Positions 57,201 through 62,600 of a stretch of DNA of 64,000 nt are shown here, one piece after another (positions within the stretch are counted from its first letter, which is position 1; the number at the start of each line of letters is the position of its first letter). This DNA comes from Alentia gelatinosa (taxonomy: Eukaryota; Annelida; Polychaeta; Phyllodocida; Polynoidae). The translations under genes were made by a program, and so were the position numbers. The stretch lies in the NCBI GenBank assembly GCA_950022655.1, contig OX465584.1, positions 29,051,469-29,115,468 of the forward strand. The letters run 5' to 3'. The notes beneath the pieces were generated by a model, which saw nothing but the letters and a program-made list of their open reading frames with translations, was not told the DNA's origin and made no database searches.

Positions 57201-60200
57201 AGGATCTGTATATCCAAATTCACACTGACATGAAAACGATCCAGGTGTATTGATGCATCTCTGGGGGCATTTGTTCCATACTGTGGCACACTCATCAATA
57301 TCTGTTGCAAAAGAACAGAGCAGCAGTTTTGTGAGAATTCAGTACTTAGGAAATGTTGAATGCTGAGCAAAGGGAAAAGGCTCTGGCCTTGAATTCCATA
57401 TGGCTGACTGAACTGTAAAGTAAATATGGAGACAAAAATACAACGGAAAGAAAGCCAAGCATTACCTTCAACATTGACCTCAGAGAGAGTGATTGTCATA
57501 TTCCTGGCCATAGAATGTGCAGCTGTCTTGTTGAAGAGTCTCTGCAGGTTTTGTGAGTGTATTCCTCGGTCTGGCTTACCCATGTGTATTGCTGGTTGAG
57601 CAACTGTGAGCTGCAGTTTTCCTATCACACTACCTGCCATGAAACTGGTGGCTCTGCAGCTAATAACTGACAGGTCCATGGATGACTGAGTGAGTCCTGC
57701 TTTAGCCTGTAAGAAAGTTGTGTAGCAAAAAGAGAAGAGGTCAATAGTGGAAAGTGGAATGCATGTGCCAATCTATCAATTAAAGCCATGTTTGTTAAAC
57801 CTATATTTGTGAGGATGAAATGCTTTGCATTACATATGTGATTGCCCCATTGGAATAGGATTGGGTAGACACTCTGCATTCATCCTCTACTTTTCTCTTG
57901 TCTGAAAGTAGTTTCCTGGGAGAAGATGTAATTATCTTACCATCTTGCAAAATAGGTGTTCCATCTTCTTTGCACTTTGGCTTGATAAGTTACCCAGTTC
58001 TGCTTTGTACTCAAGTCCATCAACATGGAACATGATTGTGGTAGACCACCGAGTCATTTCTCCTGTTAGGTGAATGGAAAACAGAGAAGAAGGGAAATGG
58101 ATTGTTATTTCTGGGGTATATTTAGTGTCAGGTAAACTAGGATCAACTTCATGTAGGGGTTCTCTTTGCCATTCAGAGAGTCATAGTCTATGAGAAGAAT
58201 CCTTAAAAGTTACAAGATCAAAGAAGCAGGTTAAAGAGGGAATATCAGCAGCACATAAGTTCTTTCCTTCTGATATCTCATTTTGTGACGGTGGCTATGA
58301 AGTTAGACCCTTGGAGTAAAGAGGGCTCTTACTTATTGATGTAGATGAACCAAAGCCGGACAATTTACCTGTATATCTGTCACAGAACCGCCCAGTGAAA
58401 TTGTTGAAGCACTTGCAATTTTCTTGGATGCAAGTTCCATTGCGACAAGGACGCTCAGGGCAAGCTAGAAATAAAGAGATGCATTTGAAATAGTCTGCTG
58501 TGATTGTCACTATATAAAAGCCAAAGTAGGTTATTTACTTTTGACAGAGAAGATATGATCTATAAAGACAAAGTTACACTACAGCATACAAGACCAAAAG
58601 GACAAAAATAAGAAATCTGCTCACATGATGAACAACTGTCATTGATGGACTGAATCAGTTGCGTTACACCATCCATCAAGATATTCTCATCTATGGCTGT
58701 GCCAAATAAGGCTTGTTGAGTAGTTCTTATCTGAGAACCATTTCGTGATGCAAAGCCCTGCAGGGGTTGGAGACATTGTTCTGAAAATTCTGACCACATC
58801 TGTACCAGGCAGCCCTCAACCTGGTTCCATTCCAGAGTCTTATCATCCTGTGAAGGTAGCCTGAAGTGGAATGTATTATCTGGTTTCAACAGCTTTTTGA
58901 TGCTAGGACACTCAGGTAAGTAGCACTAGGTATTGGGAAATTAGGTCATAGTTCTTGGTAGGGTGAAATTATATTCAGAATTGAAAGTTTGGGACAAACC
59001 TGCATATGTCCTTGGTCTCTCCTTGAAGCCATTCAAACCAGTCAAACCTTGGCCAAGGGGCTTTATGCCATGAGACATTGATACAGCTGGCAAGAGGCCC
59101 ATCCATCAGGAAACACCTGGGTTTGTCTGTGAAAAGAAATACACTTTATGTAGAGACTGTAGTTGATGTCAGCTAGATTTGATGAGAGAATGCCAGTGGA
59201 CAAAGGCCCCTAGAGAAGAAACAAATCAGCAAGCAAAATTGCAATCTCTTCCATCTTACCTGCAATTTCACAAGCAGCATCAACTGTTTTTACCATCGAG
59301 GCAACAAGATGGATCTGACGATGAAGGCTGTCATAGATCCTTTCCATGAGCATGGATACCTTTTCACTCAAGTGCATATCATCCAACGGTGGCATCATGG
59401 TAGTATCATTCATTACATCTGGCATCATGCCTGGACGAGGCACCCGAGAAGGAGTCATAGCCATAGGCATATCATTGCGGTTTCCTCTATGAGAGGGTCC
59501 CTTTGAAAGTTGGTCAAGGAGGCCAATGGTCTTGTTGACTAGTAGAGCAGTTGGCATGCTTCTCATCCAGTCCATGTAGATGTCCTTGACCCCTCGTATA
59601 CAAGTGTAAGCATCTTCTGTAGCTGTCTTTGGCATTTCCCTAGCAAAGAGTCAACAAAAGTCATGCTGTTAGAAATAAGTTACAACCCTCACGGGCAAAC
59701 CACCAAGACACAAACAAAAAGACAGAGGTAGATGTGGAATAGCAGATAGATATACAGCTGCCCTCTATGTGTAGAGAGATCTTGAGACATACCTGCACAT
59801 GCCTGGTAAAAGTGGTGACTGTTGAAGGAGTGTAGAAATGCCTCCCTGTTTCGCAATATAGAGCAGGAAGTATTCCTCAGTGTCATTCAATTTGTCCAGC
59901 CCGTGGAAGAGAGGATTCTCAGTGCATTCAGAAGGCAATCCGTTGCACAGACAGTCACCTATTAAGGGAAGTGAAAACATTCCCTTTAGATTTTGTTGAC
60001 CTGTTGGAATGAGTGATTTATTTTTCATAAGTTAATACATTTTGAAGAGTGCATTATTTTTTTAATTAGAAAGAAGCATATGACACCTGATGTGCTGGGT
60101 CTGTTGATTTCCACACTGATAGATATTTGGAAAAGCTTGAATCTAGAGTAATGAATCCTATTGGTAGAGATGAACATTTAAAAAACTAATTTAAAGACTT

Positions 60201-60993
60201 TTCATTATATTAGTAAGCTCAGCAATATAAATGCTGGTTAGCATTTACCAACAGTTATTGGTTACAATCAAAAGTTGATTCTTCTGCATGTTGTCATATT
60301 AACATGAACTGATGTATGATATTAATAAGCTCATATGAAATGAACATCATCATACCGCATCAAGTGCTTTGCTATCATTTCTGAAAATATAAATTGTAAA
60401 TAACAATTTATAGTTTAATTATTATAAATTCAAATAAATAATGAGCCCATAGATAACATACCTGAATGACATATACCAATGATGTGATAAACCAGAGAAT
60501 GAACAATCTCTATTGCATTTCCAAGATTGGTGTTAGGTGCCAGTAGTGACTCCTTATCCATGGCATCATCAGTGGATGGATGATCATCAAAGTTTTGATC
60601 TAGATGAGGAAATCTGTAGATATGCTGTTGGCAGTTGTCCACATAATGTTGAACCTTGTCAGAAAGGCACAGTGCCATCTCAACTATGTCAAGGTCTTTT
60701 ATGCTGAAATATACAAGTGAATGACATGGATGAAAATACTTGCTAATTCAACATGAGTTTGTAGTACAGATATGGCTGTAGTAACAAGCTACAAGAAAGT
60801 ATATGGAGATGTATGGAGGGAGTCTCTTACCCACAAACATTAGTGTCCGAAACCAAATGGCAGGCTGCTCCAACTATATCATCCAGGTTATATGCCGTAT
60901 GACGAGCCAGTTTCCAAAGTGTCTGCTCAAATTCTCTGTGTCCAGGTGGAATGCATTTGGAAATCAAAGTCCACGGATCTGGACACCTGTCAG
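102..60993 (-). CDS. Giant modular EGF/SEA/mucin-like extracellular protein gene (partial at both ends)
   Basis: One multi-exon gene read right to left. I place 157 exons: 6 in leading unit 13, 144 in twelve repeat units and 7 unique ones. All junctions use GT-AG and the phases chain without conflict, except exon j of units 1-3. Domains in order are a three-module cysteine-rich helical block, then twelve times (EGF, SEA, cbEGF, EGF, 8-Cys EGF, helical block), then SEA, cbEGF, a Ser/Thr-rich mucin segment, three EGFs and half a SEA. EGF plus SEA plus a mucin segment is the layout of membrane mucins and of interphotoreceptor-matrix-type proteoglycans, so a cell-surface or matrix role is likely. 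No signal peptide, transmembrane helix, start or stop is in the window. Treating the array as one transcript rests on phase continuity and needs RNA support. Confidence 0.82.
221..1606 (-). other. Intron (1386 bp), no gene seen
   Basis: AT-rich intron between the SEA half-exon and the preceding EGF exon. Short open frames occur on both strands (for example 511-699 and 755-1015 on plus) but have low complexity and no recognisable domain. A TACATGTA palindrome lies near 780. I see no RNA gene or transposon here. Confidence 0.7.
1607..1726 (-). CDS. Exon: EGF-like domain
   Basis: A 120 nt phase 1-1 exon with acceptor TTTTGTTTCAG and donor GTAAGA. It encodes a complete six-cysteine [15 protein letters not shown], a longer loop, then CDC and C-E-E. 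The FNGG turn and the CxC spacing are standard. There is no calcium-binding DxDE motif. It joins in phase to the SEA half-exon at 220 through a shared Glu codon. Confidence 0.92.
1727..2368 (-). other. Intron (642 bp), no gene seen
   Basis: Intron between two EGF exons. No open frame with domain similarity, tandem repeat or RNA-like element is apparent. Confidence 0.7.
2369..2485 (-). CDS. Exon: EGF-like domain
   Basis: A 117 nt phase 1-1 exon with acceptor CTTGTTTCAG and donor GTAGGT. It encodes [12 protein letters not shown], then [13 protein letters not shown], a complete EGF with the usual GFTG turn. It is not a calcium-binding type. It follows the mucin/EGF exon and precedes a further EGF, giving three EGFs in a row after the mucin segment. 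Confidence 0.93.
2756..4171 (-). CDS. Exon: Ser/Thr-rich mucin segment followed by an EGF domain
   Basis: One large exon of 1416 nt (472 codons), phase 1-1. Acceptor is CTTTCTTTCAACTACAG and donor GTAAGC. About the first 430 residues are dominated by Thr and Ser with scattered Pro, Glu, Lys and Met, the composition of an O-glycosylated mucin stalk; this includes three near-perfect 54-residue repeats. The last 40 or so residues form a six-Cys EGF ([25 protein letters not shown]). The open frame runs on to 4406, but the segment right of 4171 has no T/S bias and lies before a strong acceptor, so I exclude it. Such T/S segments evolve fast and give an extended glycosylated spacer. Confidence 0.9.
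3509..4040 (-). repeat. 162-bp (54-codon) tandem repeat in the mucin exon
   Basis: Units begin at 3509, 3671 and 3833, with a fourth diverging copy from 3995. The period is 162 bp and keeps the frame. Copies differ at only a few bases. Each encodes a T/S-rich segment containing [15 protein letters not shown] and [13 protein letters not shown]. Confidence 0.93.
4172..4780 (-). other. Intron (609 bp), no gene seen
   Basis: Intron between the cbEGF exon and the mucin exon. The mucin frame stays open to 4406 by chance, but upstream of 4171 it lacks the composition of the mucin segment. Nothing else is recognised. Confidence 0.65.
4781..4933 (-). CDS. Exon: calcium-binding EGF domain
   Basis: A 153 nt phase 1-1 exon. 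The phase-1 junction creates Asp, giving DIDECKEQG at the start, the calcium-ligand signature of cb[13 protein letters not shown] fits the Asp/Asn hydroxylation consensus Cx[DN]xxxx[FY]xC. The layout SEA then cbEGF matches the repeat units, so this is a diverged counterpart just outside the array. Confidence 0.95.
5111..5327 (-). CDS. Exon: second half of a SEA domain
   Basis: A 217 nt exon, phase 0 in and phase 1 out. The core [17 protein letters not shown] resembles the SEA beta-hairpin around the GSVVV-type self-cleavage site (Gly about 5265, Ser about 5262), here with a GSIGA variant. The repeat-unit version reads [13 protein letters not shown] at the same place. Whether GSIGA cleaves is uncertain. 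Confidence 0.85.
5500..5612 (-). CDS. Exon: first half of a SEA domain
   Basis: A 113 nt exon, phase 1 in and phase 0 out, with acceptor ATTTCCAG and donor GTAAGC. It encodes [19 protein letters not shown] and ends CCNM before the intron, the same position as the intron that splits SEA in the repeat units. It joins directly to exon j of unit 1 with no intervening EGF, unlike the units. Confidence 0.82.
5613..6132 (-). other. Intron (520 bp) at the left edge of the repeat array
   Basis: Unique AT-rich intron. I looked for a counterpart of the EGF exon that follows exon j in the repeats and found no cysteine pattern. Similarity to the array starts at about 6129, right at the exon j donor. Confidence 0.7.
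6133..6633 (-). CDS. Unit 1 exons i and j: helical cysteine module 3 (reference copy, frame broken)
   Basis: Exon i is 6507-6633 (127 nt, phase 1-2), exon j 6133-6409 (277 nt here, 278 in units 4-13). Exon i has [12 protein letters not shown] (C-x9-C, as in module 1), an aromatic [11 protein letters not shown] segment and ends KDIC. Exon j has [14 protein letters not shown] (C-x11-C, as in module 1) and ends NDSCSS. Exon i has a weak donor (GTTTGT) in every unit. In units 1-3 exon j lacks one base near its acceptor, so normal splicing meets TGA five codons in. The rest of j is open and unchanged. Confidence 0.7.
6133..10384 (-). CDS. Repeat unit 1 (3'-most, next to the unique SEA)
   Basis: Exons in transcript order: a 10289-10384, S1 9861-9982, S2 9386-9626, cb 9081-9221, c 8810-8935, d 8448-8615, e 8055-8217, f 7686-7927, g 7301-7466, h 6768-7147, i 6507-6633, j 6133-6409. 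Unit-specific changes include Ser to Pro in f (ESPLAP) and PDVVND in h. It has the longer form of the f-g intron. Exon j is one base short. Confidence 0.82.
6768..7466 (-). CDS. Unit 1 exons g and h: helical cysteine module 2 (reference copy)
   Basis: Exon g is 7301-7466 (166 nt, phase 1-2), exon h 6768-7147 (380 nt, phase 2-1); 182 codons. Exon g has LCNGLPSEC and ends LLPGMC at the intron. Exon h has [15 protein letters not shown], in which Met stands where modules 1 and 3 have the second Cys of C-x11-C, and ends DAACEIA. In the middle of h is a Met/Pro-rich linker of about 40 residues ([26 protein letters not shown]) that looks disordered. Five cysteines, an odd number. Not a named domain to my knowledge. 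Confidence 0.78.
7686..8217 (-). CDS. Unit 1 exons e and f: helical cysteine module 1 (reference copy)
   Basis: Exon e is 8055-8217 (163 nt, phase 1-2), exon f 7686-7927 (242 nt, phase 2-1); together 135 codons. Exon e has [12 protein letters not shown] (C-x9-C), a predicted helix [11 protein letters not shown], an extra Cys (AACHL) and ends DTTVC-G at the intron. Exon f has [15 protein letters not shown] (C-x11-C) and ends GLCHS. Seven cysteines in all. I recognise no named domain. Predicted helices come from heptad-like hydrophobic spacing seen by eye. Modules 2 and 3 share the same exon plan. Confidence 0.8.
8448..8615 (-). CDS. Unit 1 exon d: eight-cysteine EGF with acidic insert (reference copy)
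   Basis: A 168 nt phase 1-1 exon. [12 protein letters not shown] and [12 protein letters not shown] give the six EGF cysteines. Between C3 and C4 is an insert of about 30 residues with two extra cysteines (CCKNC) and an acidic run ([15 protein letters not shown]) followed by basic RGR. The added pair probably forms its own disulfide. The acidic loop might bind calcium, but that is a guess. Unit 4 changes one Lys in the loop to Asn. Confidence 0.88.
8810..8935 (-). CDS. Unit 1 exon c: EGF domain (reference copy)
   Basis: A 126 nt phase 1-1 exon with acceptor CTTTACAAACAG and donor GTATGC. It encodes [26 protein letters not shown] and HLC, a complete EGF. Unit 10 carries an Ala to Val change next to the first Cys (CWVNP). 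Confidence 0.95.
9081..9221 (-). CDS. Unit 1 exon cb: calcium-binding EGF (reference copy)
   Basis: A 141 nt phase 1-1 exon. Splicing creates Asp, so the module starts [12 protein letters not shown], a clear cbEGF signature; [10 protein letters not shown] fits the beta-hydroxylation consensus. The C5-C6 segment is longer than usual (about 20 residues, Ser/Thr-rich). It lies directly after the SEA domain, as in the unique copy at 4781-4933. Confidence 0.95.
9386..9982 (-). CDS. Unit 1 exons S1 and S2: SEA domain (reference copy)
   Basis: S1 is 9861-9982 (122 nt, phase 1-0) and S2 is 9386-9626 (241 nt, phase 0-1), together 121 codons, the usual SEA size. S1 carries [17 protein letters not shown] and ends FCKM. 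S2 carries [19 protein letters not shown]: the position and form G-S-V-I-G match the SEA self-cleavage loop (consensus GSVVV; Gly about 9552, Ser about 9549). SEA domains fold as ferredoxin-like modules that can break between Gly and Ser and stay associated. A cysteine in each half (FCKM, SCRA) could form a disulfide. Cleavage here is inferred, not shown. Confidence 0.85.
10289..10384 (-). CDS. Unit 1 exon a: short EGF domain (reference copy)
   Basis: A 96 nt phase 1-1 exon with acceptor TTTATTTCTAG and donor GTAAAT. It encodes [11 protein letters not shown], then [12 protein letters not shown], a compact six-Cys EGF with a very short C3-C4 loop, similar to tenascin-type or other short EGFs. 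It follows exon j of unit 2 and precedes the SEA domain. The 306-bp intron to its left (9983-10288) shows nothing else. Copies in the other units are identical in the coding part by eye. Confidence 0.93.
10545..14795 (-). CDS. Repeat unit 2
   Basis: Exons: a 14700-14795, S1 14272-14393, S2 13797-14037, cb 13492-13632, c 13221-13346, d 12859-13026, e 12466-12628, f 12097-12338, g 11712-11877, h 11179-11558, i 10919-11045, j 10545-10821. Shares with unit 3 the residues DDLSSTDD in f, HLGEKV in h and IKTTQQ/VTEL in j, so units 2 and 3 are sister duplicates. Exon j is one base short. Confidence 0.82.
14956..19206 (-). CDS. Repeat unit 3
   Basis: Exons: a 19111-19206, S1 18683-18804, S2 18208-18448, cb 17903-18043, c 17632-17757, d 17270-17437, e 16877-17039, f 16508-16749, g 16123-16288, h 15590-15969, i 15330-15456, j 14956-15232. 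Exons e to j match unit 2; differences from unit 2 begin in the S1-S2 and S1-a introns. This is the most 5' unit whose exon j is one base short, so it is the first place where translation of a fully spliced mRNA would stop. Confidence 0.82.
19367..23511 (-). CDS. Repeat unit 4 (shortest)
   Basis: Exons: a 23416-23511, S1 22988-23109, S2 22513-22753, cb 22208-22348, c 21937-22062, d 21575-21742, e 21231-21393, f 20862-21103, g 20536-20701, h 20003-20382, i 19742-19868, j 19367-19644. First unit from the left with the full-length 278-nt exon j. The d-e intron has a 49-bp deletion near 21520. Changes: CPKPW for CPEPW in e, Lys to Asn in the acidic loop of d, PKIATED in h. Confidence 0.85.
23672..27866 (-). 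CDS. Repeat unit 5
   Basis: Exons: a 27771-27866, S1 27343-27464, S2 26868-27108, cb 26563-26703, c 26292-26417, d 25930-26097, e 25536-25698, f 25167-25408, g 24841-25006, h 24308-24687, i 24047-24173, j 23672-23949. First unit from the left with AFNL in place of AYNL in e, an extra T in the polypyrimidine tract before e, and the GCGTC variant in d. S1 ends FCTM instead of FCKM. Confidence 0.85.
28027..32220 (-). CDS. Repeat unit 6
   Basis: Exons: a 32125-32220, S1 31697-31818, S2 31222-31462, cb 30917-31057, c 30646-30771, d 30284-30451, e 29890-30052, f 29521-29762, g 29195-29360, h 28662-29041, i 28402-28528, j 28027-28304. Short f-g intron. PDVMND in h and VTQL in j; e carries AFNL. Confidence 0.85.
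32381..36574 (-). CDS. Repeat unit 7
   Basis: Exons: a 36479-36574, S1 36051-36172, S2 35576-35816, cb 35271-35411, c 35000-35125, d 34638-34805, e 34244-34406, f 33875-34116, g 33549-33714, h 33016-33395, i 32756-32882, j 32381-32658. PDIMND in h. One silent change in e (CTG-ACC context at about 34333). Otherwise as unit 6. Confidence 0.85.
36735..40929 (-). CDS. Repeat unit 8
   Basis: Exons: a 40834-40929, S1 40406-40527, S2 39931-40171, cb 39626-39766, c 39355-39480, d 38993-39160, e 38599-38761, f 38230-38471, g 37904-38069, h 37371-37750, i 37110-37236, j 36735-37012. Two single-base changes at about 39813 and 39861 fall in the S2-cb intron and do not touch coding sequence. PDIMND in h. 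Confidence 0.85.
41090..45283 (-). CDS. Repeat unit 9
   Basis: Exons: a 45188-45283, S1 44760-44881, S2 44285-44525, cb 43980-44120, c 43709-43834, d 43347-43514, e 42953-43115, f 42584-42825, g 42258-42423, h 41725-42104, i 41465-41591, j 41090-41367. Carries an Arg to Cys change in f (CQHCIY), adding an unpaired cysteine, plus CEIV at the end of h, TAQQ in j, SEVTVEG in S2, and [13 protein letters not shown] in e (shared with unit 10). Confidence 0.85.
45444..49637 (-). CDS. Repeat unit 10
   Basis: Exons: a 49542-49637, S1 49114-49235, S2 48639-48879, cb 48334-48474, c 48063-48188, d 47701-47868, e 47307-47469, f 46938-47179, g 46612-46777, h 46079-46458, i 45819-45945, j 45444-45721. Shares the [13 protein letters not shown] variant of e with unit 9. 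Own changes: CWVNP in c and YHIVGLC in f. Confidence 0.85.
49798..54051 (-). CDS. Repeat unit 11
   Basis: Exons: a 53956-54051, S1 53528-53649, S2 53053-53293, cb 52748-52888, c 52477-52602, d 52115-52282, e 51721-51883, f 51352-51593, g 50967-51132, h 50434-50813, i 50173-50299, j 49798-50075. The long f-g intron returns here, as in units 1-3, together with the extra-T and GCGTC variants of units 5-10, so this unit is a mosaic. CIRRVKD and SRAPRP in h, SEVTVEG in S2. Confidence 0.85.
54212..58464 (-). CDS. Repeat unit 12 (5'-most complete unit)
   Basis: Exons: a 58369-58464, S1 57941-58062, S2 57466-57706, cb 57161-57301, c 56890-57015, d 56528-56695, e 56134-56296, f 55765-56006, g 55380-55545, h 54847-55226, i 54587-54713, j 54212-54489. 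Very close to unit 11 (SRAPRP in h, [13 protein letters not shown] in e, long f-g intron). DENI in j is shared with unit 13. Confidence 0.85.
58625..60993 (-). CDS. Partial unit 13: diverged helical cassette at the 5' edge
   Basis: Exons: e 60831-60993, f 60462-60703, g 59793-59958, h 59260-59639, i 59000-59126, j 58625-58902. Exons h to j belong to the near-identical array. From exon g upstream the copy is diverged: f reads [14 protein letters not shown] and YHIIGIC, and e reads CPDPW and DTNVC, yet lengths, phases and splice sites are kept exactly. Exon e begins in phase 1 after a normal acceptor, so an earlier exon must exist. No counterpart of exons a to d is found to the right of 61190. 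They may be absent in this first cassette, or lie beyond the retroelement. Confidence 0.82.
59959..60461 (-). other. Intron (503 bp) between exons f and g of unit 13
   Basis: Longer than the 219-bp intron (shorter in units 4-10) at this place in the other units. It is largely unalignable to it by eye, apart from short stretches such as GAAAGAAGCATAT near 60070. It is AT-rich with no open frame of interest. Confidence 0.75.
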
Positions 60994-62040
60994 CTGTTTG
61001 AAAAAGAAAAAAGTAGTGTATTGAAGCTTTGTCTCAAATAAAACCCATTCATTTGTAAATGGCCTCTCTTGTATGAAATACATCTGAAACTATAAGTAGT
61101 ACCATGCCATAACGACCTGGAATGCTTCTGAAATAAGTGGAAGGGGTATCTTGCTTCTTTCTAACATTTCGCACTCTTAATTGATGAGAAAAAATCAATT
61201 GATTTTACGTTTTGTTTCAGATTCGGTGTTTACATTTTGCATTTAGACTTATGAAGGTAATGCAGAACCACACTGGAATATTGTGTTGTATTCATGTTTA
61301 CATTTAAATCCAATGCACTTCTACAGATTTCGTAACATAGATGTACCTCTGGTGGCGAAAAAGGAACGGTACTCAGGTAAGGCATTCTAACGGAGATGGC
61401 TCTAGTCGGTTGCTTTGGGGCAGCTAGGCATAGGTCAACGTACCATTCAAGAGACAAAGTACCGTTCTGGCTATATAAGTGGATGAGTTAAGATTGGGAG
61501 CGAGTAGGTGAACTTACAATAATAGGGGCACAGATTTCAGTTTGGTGTTGAATATGGCCTCAAGTCACCATCGCTCGCTCACTAAATGAACTCTGACTCA
61601 CCATCCAAGCATACAAACTGTTTCTTGCTTGTGCTATTTAGTAAGTGCCCGAATAGTTTGAACATTCTGCTGGGAGAGTGATGACTGGGGAACTGGCTAG
61701 ACTGGTTACCTACCAAAATAAAATCTGGGACTATAACGCCTTCCTACGTAATACTAGCGCTTAACTTTGGACTTTTGCTGGTTCCTCGCTTATTTGCAGT
61801 TGCAAGTATAACCAGCACAAGCTCTCTCCCTAACGAGTTTCCCCAAATAATTTACTAATACTTGTTTATAATGTACGCTGGTACAAAATAAAGTAATATC
61901 AACCTTTCGAAAGATGAAACATAACTTAGTAGAATGTTTCTTTATAAATATAACAGATTTCGCCACATCCTCTAACAGGTAAACCAGCATAAACATGGAG
62001 GCGTTACCCATAGTGCACCAAAAATGGCTGGCGTTACCTG
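60994..62040. other. Spacer: end of repeat similarity, then unassigned sequence
   Basis: Similarity to the d-e intron continues to about 61190 and then stops. From 61190 to 62040 I find no EGF, SEA or helical module on either strand. A minus-strand frame at 61230-61457 has a few cysteines but no domain spacing. This stretch could be a gene intron, the flank of the retroelement, or its left terminal repeat. Confidence 0.6.
61472..61479 (+). promoter_or_regulatory. TATA-like element TATATAAG
   Basis: A good TATA-box match on the plus strand, about 580 bp upstream of the first retroelement-like open frame and in the same orientation. It could belong to the terminal repeat of the DIRS-like element. 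The match alone is weak evidence. Confidence 0.25.
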
Positions 62041-62049
62041 GCCTTAATT

Positions 62050-62256
62050 GTGAGTGAGCACATAGGCTTGGATTCCAGGCTAGGGAACCAGCACAATCGA
62101 GAGATGCAGTGGAATATTTGGGCTCTCTGTCCCGGGGCCTGTGAGAGGTTGATCCCTGAGGATAACCAGAATGGGAGCTTTATTTTCGAGGGCATTACCA
62201 ATGGCTTCAGGACAGCGAACATAGACACCGGTGCTTCAGGGGGCAGAAAAAGATAA
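62050..62256 (+). pseudogene. N-terminal fragment of retroelement polyprotein
   Basis: A 68-codon frame with a segment resembling the region before the RT of DIRS/Ngaro elements (SFIFEGITNGFR followed by a Gly-rich stretch). It ends in a stop, after which the similarity is hard to follow. The assignment rests mostly on position before the RT remnant. Confidence 0.45.
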
Positions 62257-62324
62257 CCACAGGTCGGCCCTTTCCAGAGACAATAGGAATTTTGTACAGA
62301 AACAGATTCAGGAGGAGTTAACAA

Positions 62325-62600
62325 ATGGCAGGTATGTCATCACAGCAGGAAAGACGAGTATCGTATCAGCCCTTGCAGCTGTTTCTAAGCCACCCCAATA
62401 AAATTAGACTGATACACGATGGGAGCAGACCTGAAGGGGCATCCATAAATCCTTATGCGGTCAATAACTCCTTCAGGTACCAGAGTCTAGAGGATGCTGC
62501 CTTTTTTATTGGAAAAAGGGACTATATTGCGAAAGTGGACCCATATAATGCTTATAGATAGAAGGTGCACCCTGATGTTTCCCCCCTTGCAGGGCTCAAA
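62325..62600 (+). pseudogene. Reverse transcriptase fragment (DIRS-like)
   Basis: Carries KIRLIHDGSRPEGASINPY, then RYQSLEDAAFFIG and DYIAKVDPYNAYR, matching the fingers and motif A region of DIRS-type RTs (RLIHDLS..EG.SVND and AKVD...AYR in that family). The A-motif Asp is present in KVD. A stop follows AYR, and the sequence passes within a few codons to the segment after the palm. Motifs B and C, including the catalytic Asp pair, are absent. This is a truncated, inactive RT. Confidence 0.75.

Larger units (their letters stand above)
6129..59877 (-). repeat. Intragenic tandem array, twelve full units of 4.30-4.41 kb
   Basis: Direct head-to-tail repeats. Taking the donor end of exon j as marker, units start at 6133, 10545, 14956, 19367, 23672, 28027, 32381, 36735, 41090, 45444, 49798, 54212 and 58625. 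Spacings are 4412, 4411, 4411, 4305, 4355, 4354, 4354, 4355, 4354, 4354, 4414 and 4413 bp. Copies differ by scattered single bases plus a few indels, in exons and introns alike. High identity ends abruptly inside exon g of unit 13, after which a diverged copy runs to about 61190. Length differences come mainly from a 57-bp intron segment present in units 1-3, 11 and 12, and a 49-bp intron deletion in unit 4. Confidence 0.97.

Noticed and set aside
6129..59877. Satellite DNA or a tandem array of separate genes
   Set aside because: Conserved splice sites, phase-1 unit edges, absence of start or stop between units and direct phase joining of exon j to exon a argue for one gene.
61355..61470. Short inverted repeat GAACGGTAC / GTACCGTTC as possible transposon ends
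   Set aside because: Nine bases only, about 100 bp apart, with no target-site duplication seen. Chance is likely.
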